The position numbers were made by a program, and so were the translations under genes. DNA of 64,000 nt. Origin: Symsagittifera roscoffensis (taxonomy: Eukaryota > Xenacoelomorpha > Acoela > Convolutidae). Position 1 is the stretch's first letter. Every line of letters begins with the position of its first letter. The stretch covers positions 72,257,345 through 72,321,344 of the forward strand of contig NC_087062.1 of assembly GCF_963678635.1 (NCBI RefSeq), in the 5' to 3' direction. Of the stretch, positions 1 through 10,814 are shown in pieces. The notes under the pieces were generated by a model. It was given only the letters and a program-made list of their open reading frames with translations, had not been told where the DNA came from and searched no databases.

Positions 1-115
1 GGAATTATTGAATATTAACAAAGGTTATTAATAATAAGATAAGGAAATTTAAAAAATTTCTTTGGAAAAAAAAATTTTTTAAAATTTTTTCTAAGTTTTT
101 CAAGTTTTTTATTCG

Positions 116-1360
116 CTGAAACCTTAACTGAAACCTGAAACTTTGTTCAAGTGAAGTTTTATTGATGCTATGGTATGGTTAACAATATAACTATATGCCT
201 TTAATGGTTATTATTGGTTCAAACTTAACTTTTTTGTTTAAAATTTATAGAAAATTTTTTTGACTGAAACGATAATCTGAAACCTGAAACTATGGTAGCT
301 GAAGTTGAGTTTTTTTTTTATCTTAAAATTTTCTTTACGCTTTATTATATCTGGTTTTTGCTTTATCTTGCAAAAAAATTCGAGAAAACCGAATCTTTTG
401 ATATCTTAAACTTAGTTTTTGAAAACTCAAACCTGAAACTCTTAAACTCTCTCAAACTCGGTGCATGAAAATAAAAAGTTGGTTTTTGATAGCTGGTCTA
501 GTGTAAATTGGAATTTTGAACAGGTTTGTAACTTCAAAATCAAAAATTTGTTTGCGGAAACCTAAATTTTTGCGGCTGAAACTATGATTTCTAGAACTGA
601 AACTATGGTTTGACCACTTGGTTTTAGAGTTTTGAGATTGAAAATTTAGGTTGGTCTCTCTAATATATTTCTATTCCAGCAATAAAATTGCCAAAAAGAT
701 GAAAATTTTAGCTTAAAACGACGATTTTATTTTTCTGAAACTATATGTTTGAGGGCTCAAACTAACACCTTCTAGAAGTTTTTTGAGTTTAAAAATTTGT
801 TAGTGCATTAAAGATTCTTATTATCTTTCAATATTTCACAAAAATTTTTCTCGGGAAGCAAGATTTTTGGTTCTGAAACCAAAAACACCAATTCTGAAAC
901 GTACGTTTCAGCCTTAGGAACCAAAATTTAAAATTGGTTTGGTGGGTTTTAACACCGTTAGTTTTCTTTAGAAAGTCAAAATTCGGCGTTCGGAGCTCAT
1001 TTTTGAGACCAAAAACTCAATTTTTGTGTTCTGAAACCTGAAACTAACAAAAACGTACCATTTAAGACCAGATTTTTGACTTATGGTATCCAAATTTGGG
1101 TTTGACTAGTTCAACTTTTGCTGTTTCACCCGAATCCGTTTACAGAAACTTGAAATTTTGACCGGAAACTATACTTATTTTAACTGAAACGTTTGGACCT
1201 ATAACTGAAACTTAGACTGAAACCAAAAATTTTGGCTGGTAAAAATCAATTTTTTAGTGCTTATGCTATCATATGAAACCTATTTTATCAATATAAAGTG
1301 GATGTGTCAGTGTTTTAAACTTAGTTTTTGTTGTGAAACCTGATATTTTTGTGCTGAAAC
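116..1360. repeat. Degenerate ~150-bp repeat field marked by CTGAAAC heptamers
   Basis: The heptamer CTGAAAC occurs about 18 times, at 116, 128, 135, 264, 277, 284, 433, 576, 597, 735, 873, 894, 1031, 1038, 1184, 1205, 1217 and 1354. The clusters are spaced about 140 to 165 bp apart. Each is usually preceded by a T-rich run ending in G or T. The sequence between clusters is poorly conserved, so this is either a very old satellite with about 150-bp units or a spaced motif array. No gene is visible here. Confidence 0.6.
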
Positions 1361-1979
1361 TAAAACTTGGTGTTTGGTGTTATGTGGTTAACGTTTAAGA
1401 TTGGTTTTAGTGCGTAATCTTATTCTTAATTAGGTGTATATTTAAACTGTGTCAAAAAAACTAATGATTTATCAAAAAACACTCAAATCCGTTCCTTCCT
1501 TTTTGGTTTTTGTGATTTTCTTCCTTAGTTTCAGTAATTGGTAGCTTTACTGATGGATGATTTAGGTTTAAGTTACGTTAAGGTGGTTAGAATTAAAATG
1601 AGTTTAAGAAAGTTTGAGGATAAGCCTCGAGAATTGATGAAGGATTAGGATAAATAGCAACAACCGTGGATGGTTTGAGATAATGTGATGAAGAATTCGA
1701 TTTATCATACAATTTAGGGTACTCTTAGATCGCGCATATGACCACTTAACCCCCTCGAAAAAATAAATGAAGATATTTAATAAGTTTTTGAGCACTTTAG
1801 TTTAATACAGAATTTCGTTAATTTTAGTGATGATAACTTTAAACTGAAGTTTCGGCAAAACTTTAGTGGATTACTGGACAAAACGGGTATATCTTACTAG
1901 CGGACTTAGGCAGAGAACGATTCTTTCAGAAATTTTATATATTATTATAATAATAGATAATAGTTAAGTTCATGAGCTA

Positions 1980-2154
1980 ATGTCAGTTAGAAAGCCGTCT
2001 AATAGACCTCGAGATGGAGGGATATCGTGGGCGACTGCTAGCGCAGGGGATGCATTTCGCAAGAACCCTACCAGGAATATCTGTCAAGTAGAAGACAATG
2101 AAATTGTGTTTCTATCGAAAGATACCCATTGTCTCTGGCTTTTTGAGGTTGAAA
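1980..2154 (+). CDS. Unrecognised open frame running into the assembly gap
   Basis: An ATG at 1980 opens 58 codons that run straight into the run of N. The peptide is mixed in composition (motifs such as GDAFRKNP and CQVEDNEIVFLS) and less AT-biased than the flanking DNA, which is the only hint that it may be coding. No family is recognised. It could be the start of a gene, an exon, or part of a mobile element whose remainder is hidden by the gap. Confidence 0.22.
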
Positions 2155-2354
2155 NNNNNNNNNNNNNNNNNNNNNNNNNNNNNNNNNNNNNNNNNNNNNN
2201 NNNNNNNNNNNNNNNNNNNNNNNNNNNNNNNNNNNNNNNNNNNNNNNNNNNNNNNNNNNNNNNNNNNNNNNNNNNNNNNNNNNNNNNNNNNNNNNNNNNN
2301 NNNNNNNNNNNNNNNNNNNNNNNNNNNNNNNNNNNNNNNNNNNNNNNNNNNNNN
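2155..2354. other. Assembly gap (200 N)
   Basis: Exactly 200 N characters, a typical scaffold-gap placeholder. The true length and content are unknown, and any frame crossing it is artificial. Confidence 0.99.
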
Positions 2355-2417
2355 AAATATAACTAAGATATCAAGTATTTCTTACAAATAGAATTAAAAC
2401 AGTATGAAATTGACTTC

Positions 2418-2527
2418 AAGTCTGCTCTTATTTCAAAGCAAAGCCTTGAATCTTCCGACAGCCCTCTGATTTGTCTCTTAAAAAACGATTTCGACAGCCC
2501 TTTAATTTGTCTCTTAAAAAAAGATTT
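2418..2527 (-). repeat. Diverged F1 element end with a 36-bp tandem duplication
   Basis: The stretch from 2418 resembles the conserved F1 end (CTGCTCGTAT, then an AAAGC..CCT hairpin, then TCCGAC). It contains two tandem 36-bp units starting at CGACAGCCCT, at 2456 and 2492, that differ by only a few bases. It is probably a truncated older copy lying next to the better copy at 2724. Confidence 0.45.
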
Positions 2528-2723
2528 CTGGCTGATAATATCAAGTATTAAGCGTTGAACCTTATGTTTTATTTTGAAATGATAAAACCAACGAGCTGGT
2601 CTCAACTCTATACAACTTTTTCCAAAGATTCGGAACAATTCGCCATGCATCAGTAATTCGAATAAACTTAGCATCCAAGAATCAAACGAGTTTCAGAGCA
2701 ATCACAATGTTAATAAAATACTA

Positions 2724-3267
2724 CAGACTGCTCGTATCAGGGCAAAGCCCTGAATGATCCGACTGCCTTTTAAGGTTTATGGAGCAGCAGAAAAAACATT
2801 AAAAAAATTAAATGAAATAAAATAAGAAGAAATTGTTTTTTCTAAAATTAGAAACTTTTTATGAAAATCATCCCCCCACAGGCCATATAAAATACAAAAA
2901 GAGAGATTTCGTTCCTTGTAACAAATCAATTATGGCAAATAAGCTTCGTTCAACCAATTTGGAACGATATCAAAGACGGATTAAATCTCGCTTACGCGTT
3001 AATAGCGCGAATTATATCGCGCGTTAATTGTCCCAAATTGGTCAAAATGGCCACAATGGCAATCTTTAAACCCTCATATTATTACGAAAATTAATCAGAG
3101 GTGAAATATCTTTTCAAATTTAAGCTCAGGACAACAATACCTTTTGAGTGATATAAAAAAAATTCCGTCAAAAATGGTTAGTTAAAAAGTCGAAATTTGT
3201 CTGAAGAAAAAAAACCCACCCCGAGCACAAATATTCCGTTACATTTCGTATCGAAAGTCTGAGCAAT
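2724..3267 (-). mobile_element. F1 non-autonomous hairpin-ended element, minus-oriented copy
   Basis: This is about 540 bp. It begins ACTGCTCGTATCAGGGC followed by the AGGGC/GCCCT hairpin, and ends in the reverse complement of the other F1 terminus (CTTTCG/CGAAAG hairpin). Internally it carries the CpG-containing TTAACGCG segment found in all good copies. No open frame spans it, so it must be moved by an enzyme encoded elsewhere. Other copies lie at 10941, 11797, 22659 and 23262, with partial copies at 2418 and 26974. Confidence 0.7.
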
Positions 3268-3904
3268 AATAAAGATCCCGGGTTTGAGCCGCATACTTAA
3301 CAGTTTTTTCAGAGTTGGAGAAAATAAGCACCCTGAGCCTACGTTTTCCTCACTTTCTTTGAAAGCGAAAGTCGAAACAATAAAGAGTAGATCGGCATTG
3401 TGGCAGATCAGATAAAAAGCGAACATGAAATGTATTTTTGCTGCTACGATGCTCTGTCCACGCAGATTTTAGCATATCACAACCCGATTTTTTTTAGATT
3501 GTCTTGTTATGACAAAAACTACAGCTTTAGTTATAATGGCAAAAAATGTTTGTTTTTTGTTCGCCGAAATGGGCGATGAGAAAGCCACTAACCATGCACA
3601 AATATTCTTCGTTTCTTTTTTTCTTGCCCGTACCCAACGGAGGCTGTTTTTCTAAATAGAAATTTTATATAGATTATCTTGCCAAGTTGTCTTGTTTTTT
3701 TTTCTGTGCAGATATGATCTATTGCTTTTCTAGTTAACAAACAAACAGTTTCTGGAAAGAAATTACCAAAAATCAGTTCCTTGTTTGACTGCAATAAGAT
3801 AAACTTGCTTCGAGTTTTTACTATACCAGAAGCGACCTATTGCAAATTAACAAACAAGTAAGTGTTACTTTGAAGTAGGCTTCTAAAATTATTTATCTTC
3901 CTTT

Positions 3905-3972
3905 AGGTATGTGGTACTGGTTAGCACAACCGCCTAGAAAATTAAAAGGTCGTGGTTTGAGTCCCACCAGAG
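3905..3972 (+). other. tRNA-like segment, possible tRNA pseudogene or SINE head
   Basis: TGTG at 3910 and CACA at 3925 can form a D-arm around a GGTTAG loop, which resembles an A box. GTGG at 3952 and CCAC at 3964 can form a T-arm around TTTGAGTC, which resembles a B box. No convincing acceptor stem or clean anticodon stem is visible, so this is more likely a tRNA-derived SINE fragment or relic than a working tRNA. Confidence 0.28.
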
Positions 3973-5400
3973 TTTTTTCTAGCTAGAAATAGTTTAAATT
4001 TAGCTACTTTTTTTTTCAGAAATAAGATAATAAATAAAGAATTATAAGAAAAACCCTGCTTTATTTTAAAATTTCATAAAGAATTTCTGACCAGAAACTT
4101 AGATTAGATTTAAAGTATTTCAGTTCAGAAATGAAGAATTTTCTCGATACGGATGATCTATTGCCAGATGTCTTGTCTGCTTTATCATTATCATTTTGAT
4201 TTTCTTTAAATTGTGTCCTAGAACAATCCTGGATATCTGATTTATATTTTCCGCAAATTGCGGCTATCTTTTGGGGATCCACGGGATGACCTTCGTAAAA
4301 ATGACTTATTATGCAATTCTAAATATGAAATCTGTAGGAAAAAAAATAACCCATACAATATTTTGTCAGCATTTTTTTGACCTGACTACAAAAAATCCAG
4401 CTACAACTTTCGATCAATGGGAAATTTTTTGCCCTCATTTTAGGTCCTTTTAAGCTGATTGAGCAACAAAAAAGTTTGGATTGAACAAATGCTTTGTTGA
4501 ATTCTAGTTTTAAGAATTTTTCTACATAAAAAAAAACTTTTTTAAAAAAAAGGAAACTGAAATTATTGTTTCCGTTTTTCCCATTTTTTTGAGCAAAAAT
4601 ATTTTTTTTGCAATAAATTTCTTAAGCGCGCAAGAAAGCATTTGTTTAATCAACTTTTTTTCACCTTTCTAGTAAATAAGCTAAGCGGCACAGCTTTGAG
4701 GCACTGCTATGAATGGGACGAGGAATCAATTCATCCATGATATATGTTTCTCTTTGTTGAGTAAACTGCATTTTTATTTCGTAGCTGTCACTTGGAGCGG
4801 AAACAAAATGCCTTTTATAATTCGCTGCACGTATCCTGAGTCTATTTTTCATCGATTTTTTCTGTTTTAAAGGTTCTATAGGGCTACAAAAATCAACACA
4901 CCTTTTCAGCCAATCCAATCAAAATCTCGACCAAAGCTTTACAAAAGTGCATAAAAAGATAACGTATTTTTGTGACTAGATATAAAGTAATTATTTTTTT
5001 GTTACCATACGTCTTACCACAAGATTGTCTTGTTCATTTGCATCAAACAAGCTTGATAAAAATAAAAATAGAACTCGAATTTTAGTTCATTTTTTGTTAT
5101 TAATTCAATTCTTTAAATTAGAAAGTTCATAAGGCTCATTCACCGGTTTAAACTGAAAACTTGAACTTTGTTATAAAAAATTTAATTCAAATTCTTAGCT
5201 GATATTCAATGTGCGCTTCTCAGTTTCACTTAATTTCTTTGAAAAACCATCTTATTCATCTTATATAGATTATTACTGTACAACATTTACAAAAAAATTT
5301 AAAAAGTAGATAAATATTTTTATTCTTCCAACAGGTCTGCGCAACCTCAAATTGTACTAAATTACCCTAATTAAAAACCGCAGATTTCATCTTTATACAA
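3973..5400. other. Noncoding AT-rich stretch
   Basis: Open frames here are short, AT-driven and show no recognisable domain. I see no repeat family or RNA gene that I can support. Confidence 0.5.
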
Positions 5401-5401
5401 A

Positions 5402-5551
5402 ATGGACAAAACCAACTTACTCGATGGAGTTCATTTCTACCTTGCGCCGATTGAGCCGATCGAAGAGAAAAGCGGAGAATCGAGTCAAGCTTCGGCCGAA
5501 CATTCGCTCATCGGGGACGACATCATTTCATCACAGCAGGGTTGGCAATGA
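5402..5551 (+). pseudogene. Orphan first exon related to the glutaminase N-terminal cassettes
   Basis: An ATG in a good context (caaaATGg) opens 49 codons. The middle, LDGVHFYLAP...SSQASAEHSL, matches cassette B of the glutaminase gene ([10 protein letters not shown]...[10 protein letters not shown]), and the DNA is also similar (gcttcggccga shared exactly). Unlike the other cassettes, it has no splice donor in the required phase before its stop, and no paired second exon is visible downstream. I read it as a decayed or orphaned fourth copy of the alternative first exon. A non-obvious donor or a short standalone peptide cannot be excluded. Confidence 0.55.
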
Positions 5552-8018
5552 GAAAAGATTTCAATTATTTGATTTGATTATCCAAACCGATTGTAAAATT
5601 TTAATCGAGCGCTGTTTTTTAACGAAAATGTGATGTGATGCTTATAAAACTTAAACTAGGAGAAAAAAATTATAAAAAACTGAACAAAATTTTGACGCCG
5701 AAACTTTTTATAGCTAGCTTAAGTGGTTGCTAGTTTTAATTGAATGAACAGTTACGTAATTTTTGTATAACTATTCGGCCTTATTACCGAAAAATTGCGG
5801 TTTGTTAAAAAATCTCTCTGATATTATAAATTGCGAAACACGTGTATAGAGAAAAGTTTCATAAGATCAATCTGTTATTTTGATCACCAAATTATGCATG
5901 TCTATCTTAGCTTCAAAGAAGCTTGAGATAAAAACCAACAAATTTGAGAAAAATTTTTAGTGCAGAGCAAATCAATACTGCCTCAGAATATTACACCAAT
6001 TAAAAGAGAAAAATAACCTGAATAAGAAATCGACAAATCTGGGCCATCTATGTGCAAAAAAGAACTTTGATAAAGTGAGAATTTTGATATGAGAATTTTG
6101 AAAAGTGAGAAATTTGATAAAAAAATTTTGAAAAAGAATTTTGAAAAGCGAGAATTTTGATATTATTAATTAAGCGTAAAAATGAAAAAGAAATAATTTC
6201 ACTTTTTTTCTACTTGCTCTCGAATATGCCGCGTGATATAACTGTACGCTTTTCTTTGATATTAGATGTGTTTTTACACCAAATAATTTAAACTAAGAAG
6301 TTGAGACGAGGCTTTAAAACATACATACCCAGGTTCGTACCATTCCATACGTATAAATATTTGCATGAAAATTCTACGATGAGTTTTTTTCATATTTGGA
6401 AATTGTATGATAACGGTTATTCTATATATGAAAAATGTATGATGAGAATTTTTCCATGAAAGAAAAATTCGAATTCTGCTTTGATTCATGTATTTAGTCT
6501 GAAAACACAAAAACAAAGAATTTTCTTTTTGGCAACATTACCCATTGGTTAAGTGGCAAAAATTGCACAGGTGAACTGCATTTGAAGTTTTATGTATTAA
6601 ATTTCACCCAGAATTAAATACAGAAACCGCAAATTTTTATGTTATGTTTGGAAAACTTGGTGATTGAAAACTGTAGCTTATTTTTTGAGTGAGACAACAC
6701 AAAATATTTTACCACAAGAACACATGAAAAAATTAAATTTAATTCACATAAAAATTTATCGTCCCTTTTCATTCATTTGTACAGAAAATAAAAACCTGGA
6801 TTAAAAGATACACAAAAAGCACAAAGTTTGGAAAGCTTTTTTTATAAATTGTTTGTTTGAGCATAGAAATGATTTTGCGGCAACAAAAAAAGAAATCCTG
6901 AAAGTATAGGACTTTTTTTCGGGAAAAAATTTTGGCCATGAAAAAATTGCTTGTCATACAATTTTTATTCACGAAAATTGCCTGAAAAGCAAATTTAACT
7001 GCGCTCAAAGTATGGAATTGTTTGATCAGCAATTTTAGTGTATGAAATTCTATGACAAGCTGTTTTGTGTATGGAGGTCAATCCGGATAGGCTGTTTGAT
7101 AGCGAAAGCTGGCGGGCCTGAACCAAGCTGGGATTATGATATTTTCTCAAAATGGGAACTATTAACTATCTCCAATTCTCACTGCTTTTGTAGTGATCAG
7201 AGTTGTCTAAGTCCAAAACAGTATTGATCTAATAAGGTATCATTGCTGGAACAATATTTAAGAAAATTTTCGGTTGAACGCTTTACTGGCGCTGACCCAC
7301 TACCTTCAAAGTAAGGTTTTTCTACTAATGTCTTACCGAAAACAGAGATTATCACTGACAGAAAAATCCGAGTATTCCATTACAAAAAGTTTCGATTAAC
7401 TCAAACTTCTGTCATTGTTTGTCATTATACCTACTTATTCTAATTAGATAATTTTTCACTTTAGTTAATTCTGAAATACGCGCAATACTAAGAAAATTGC
7501 TTTCAGTTGAATTGTAGTAACTCGCCACATTTGAAAAAATTTTCAATTCAAATTTGAAATTTTAGGCGCTCCTCAAATGCTTTTTTGTCTAAATACTAGC
7601 TTTTGCGTGCAAAAAACCAAATTTATTTGCTGCTAATTTTAATTTGATATGCCTCCAATTCTTTTCCTGAATAATAATTAGCCAAAATTTGTTTGTAACA
7701 GACACAATTAAAACAAAATTTTGCCGATCGCGAAAAACTTTTACAATCAAATTTTTTGGGTGACTGAATCCAAATGGTTTTCTGCAAAAAAAAAATTGGA
7801 TAGTATTTTTTTAGAATTAGATTATTTGATCTCTTTAAATAATTTTATCTGTTCCAACCTCTTGCGACTCTCCATAAACTATACAATTATAGTAAATGCC
7901 AAACTCTGGTACAAAAAATTTCAGTCAACAAACCTGAACGAAATTAATCAATCTAAAATTGCTTTAATTGCGTTTAAAATTGCATTTAAAATTGGCAGAT
8001 TTCGTTTTAAAAATCGTT
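5552..8018. other. Noncoding stretch, no gene recognised
   Basis: AT-rich sequence with only short frames. The end near 7830-7880 has weak similarity to the F2 terminal sequence (CTGTTCCAAC..TTGCGACTCTC). Nothing else can be supported. Confidence 0.45.
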
Positions 8019-8873
8019 CTATAATTAGTAGCAAAAGTTCAGACAGACAAAATTAAATAAAATGAGCAATCGGTGCGTTTCGACACTTTTTTACATGAGA
8101 AATCTGAAGCCTAACAACCTTGAATTTTTTGTCAGATTAAATTCAAAATGCGAGATCGTCGATTATCCGATGATTAAACTAGCCTAGTTTTTAAATACTG
8201 CAAGGAACATCCAGGTTTTAATATAAACCAGTTAGCAAAGTTCGTTCAAAAATCGAAATTTGAAGTCATTTTTTAACAAAATTATTATAAAGAATTGCAA
8301 AAAGTTCGGACAGACAGAATTAATTAAGAAAAGCAACTGTCTAGACATCAACGGAAATTAAACTGAAATAAACACAACGTCGAAAGTTCATAAAGCAGAG
8401 TTACGGGATCTACTTAACAATCCCCCTTTCAAGAAAGGGGAGGAGATCGTTAATACGATTACTTGCAGCGAACTTTCGACCAATCAGAATGCAGCAAAAT
8501 TCGAATTTACATACAATGCTCTAGTGCGAATTTACTGTTTTTATTTACAGGGCTGGAGATTCTTACGTAGATACAATAGGGGGAGGGATATTGTTAAGTA
8601 GATCCGAGTTTCGCTCAAAACCTTTAACCACGGCGGGCAATTGCATCCGAAGCGTCAAAAAGTTATATAGTAAAACCTGGATGTTCATTGTAGTATTTAA
8701 AAATTAGGCTAGCATAATCATCGGATAATCGACAATCTCGCATTTTGAATTTGGCCTGACAAAAAATTCAAGGTTGTTCGGCTTCAGATTTTGCATGCAA
8801 AAAAGCGTCGAAAAGCACTGATTGCTCATTTTAATTAATTCTGTCTGTCCGAACTTTTTGCTACTAATTATAG
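8019..8873. mobile_element. F2 foldback element, arms ~200 bp, with nested insertions
   Basis: The left arm starts CTATAATTAGTAGCAAAAG and the right arm ends with its reverse complement. The arms match for about 200 bp, including a conserved AATTAATTAAAATGAGC tract and a GATCGTCGATTATCCGATG tract. Inside are an opposite-oriented F2 end (from 8286) and an F3 element (8403-8605). There is no coding capacity, so this is a foldback or MITE-like composite. A second copy lies at 9157-9739. Confidence 0.65.
8403..8605. mobile_element. F3 element, 16-bp perfect terminal inverted repeats, with 5-bp target duplication
   Basis: GGATCTACTTAACAAT at 8406 is matched by its exact reverse complement at 8590. 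GAGTT flanks both sides (8398 and 8606). The related sequences near 9036-9060 and 9600-9640 lack the insertion, so they serve as empty sites inside the same window. The interior includes the right half of the palindrome seen in full at 12301. Confidence 0.65.
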
Positions 8874-9156
8874 GTCGCACCAAAACAACATACTGATGTG
8901 AAGATGATCAAATCATTTGAAATTTGGGAACTAATTTCAGAAAAACAATAACCACCCTGATCAAAAATTTTCCTGTTTGAAGGTTTACTATTCGGCACAT
9001 CGGATGCAATTGCCAGCCGTGGTTATAGGTTTTGTTTGAGTGAAACTCTGCTTTATGAACCTTCGACATTATGTTTATTTCAGTTTCAATTTCTGTTGAT
9101 GTGTAGACAGTTGCTCTTTTTAATTAATTATGTCTGTCCGAACTTTTTGCAACTTT

Positions 9157-9739
9157 CTATAATTAGTAGCAAAAAGTTCGGACAGACAGAATTAATTAAA
9201 ATGAGCAATCAGTGCTTTTCGACGTTTTTTTGCATGCAAAATCTGAAGCCTAACAACCTTGAATTTTTTGTCAGACCAACTTCAAAATGCGAGATCGTCG
9301 ATTATCCGATGATATGCTAGCCTAAATTTTAAATACTGCAATGAACATCCAGACTTTACTATAAAACAGTTCGCAAAATTAGTTAAAAAATTAAAATCTA
9401 GAGTTATTTTCAACAGCAAAAAAAAAACAACAAATTAGGTCACCTCCGCCCCCGCCCCCTCAAAAAAAAACAACAAACGCAAGTGAAGATGATCAAACTA
9501 TTCAAAATTTGGAAACTATCCGCAGAAAAACATCAGCCATCCTGAGCAATATTTTTCCTATTTCAAGGTTTCCCAATAGACGCTTCGGATGCAATTGCCC
9601 GCCGTGGTTATAAGTTTTGAGCTAACCTCTGCTTTATGATCTTTCGACGTTATCTTTGTTTCAGTTTCAATTTCCGTTGATGTCTAGACAGTTGTTCTTT
9701 TTAATTAATTCTGTCTCTCCGAACTTTTTGCAACTCTCT
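9157..9739. mobile_element. F2 foldback element, second copy
   Basis: It starts CTATAATTAGTAGCAAAAAG and ends ..CTTTTTGCAACTCTCTA. The two ends share about 35 bp of terminal inversion (GTTCGGACAGACAGAATTAA). Another F2 right end (9020-9156) abuts it, producing a tail-to-tail palindrome centred near 9157. The plus-strand frame at 9036 is an accident of these repeats. Confidence 0.6.
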
Positions 9740-9901
9740 ATATATCCGAATTTTTGAAACGTCTCCTAAGTTCTTATTTTTTCGAATTATTGAAATTGAA
9801 AAAATTGAAATAAGTTTAAAGTTTTCGATCAAAAATCAGATAATTTTTCTGAAGTTTCTCCTTCTGCAATAGTTATGTCGATTTTTTTGAATCTATAGAA
9901 A

Positions 9902-10814
9902 ATGTATTGCAGACCTTTATCGAACATTCTTTTCAAGTTCCAACTTATGATCCATCGGACAATATATTTACTGATATCTATAAAACACCATTTGAATTAC
10001 AAATTAAAGGCGTTTAGAATATCCTTTCTAAACCAGTCCAATCCTGCGTCAGAAGAGTTTAACACCCCAGCTTCAATAAATGCAAACCCAGTCGAAGAAG
10101 ATGTTTTCACGCGCGAAGATGTGCAATCAAGTTCGAAGCTCCGAGGGCAAGTGAATTCTACCCCCCAAATTAGAAGAGTTTCGTCTGGAAGATGTTTTGA
10201 AATCCTCGCGTAAGCTTCATTTTTTTTTATAATTAAAACCTTTGGTTTAATTTTAAATGAAAACTACATGCGATACGCTAACACTTCAAAAAAAGTTCGA
10301 TGAAGCTTTTAACCTGCCCTTACAACTACCATGTTTTCTAATTGTGAATAAAATATAGATTAAAGGTTGAAATTTAGCTGAAATTTTGATTTCGAAAACT
10401 TAATAACTTAAGAATAAAAACATAGCAAAAATTGCGAGGGCGGTATATTTGCGCCTTTCAAAATTAAATTTAAAAAAATTTGAATTAATAAACGAGTTAT
10501 TTCTCTCCAAAGAAAAAAATCAAAAAACTTTGACAACTGTTGTTCCAAGTATTCCAAAATATGTTCCGACAAACCACTATAACTTGTCGACAAAAGTAAT
10601 GCGTTTTTCAATGTTTTTCTCCAAATTTTGAACTTAAAGTAAACTTGCAGCACGTGGAAATTGCTGTGAAATTAGGAAGCAGCAGCACTCCTTCTGGAGT
10701 GAAGAGTGGGATGATGAGAGAGTGGGAGGAGGAAGGGGTCTGGCCGATGTTCTCCTGGACGTGTTCTGCGACCAACAGGACTCGGACGTTGTCAATATGG
10801 ACCACTTTCTATTT
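9902..10814 (+). CDS. GLS: Glutaminase alternative N-terminal cassette A (two exons)
   Basis: Exon A1 is 9902-10209 (donor gtaagc); exon A2 is 10676-10814 (acceptor attag, donor gtgagt). Using the earlier acceptor at 10650 would bring a stop in frame, so 10676 is the required start. A2 encodes [13 protein letters not shown] and VVNMDHFLF, aligning with the human helical segment before TGLR. A1 shares the VEEDV motif with cassette B. Its first 50 residues have no acidic residue and seven Lys/Arg, with hydrophobic runs, which resembles a mitochondrial presequence. This charge bias could also reflect AT-rich non-coding DNA if the true start is the in-frame ATG at 9947 or later. The pairing and phases are firm; use in vivo is unknown. 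Confidence 0.7.

Noticed and set aside
10651-10675. Acceptor at 10650 for cassette A exon 2
   Set aside because: In the required phase it gives a TGA within six codons; the acceptor ending at 10675 restores the frame and matches cassette B.
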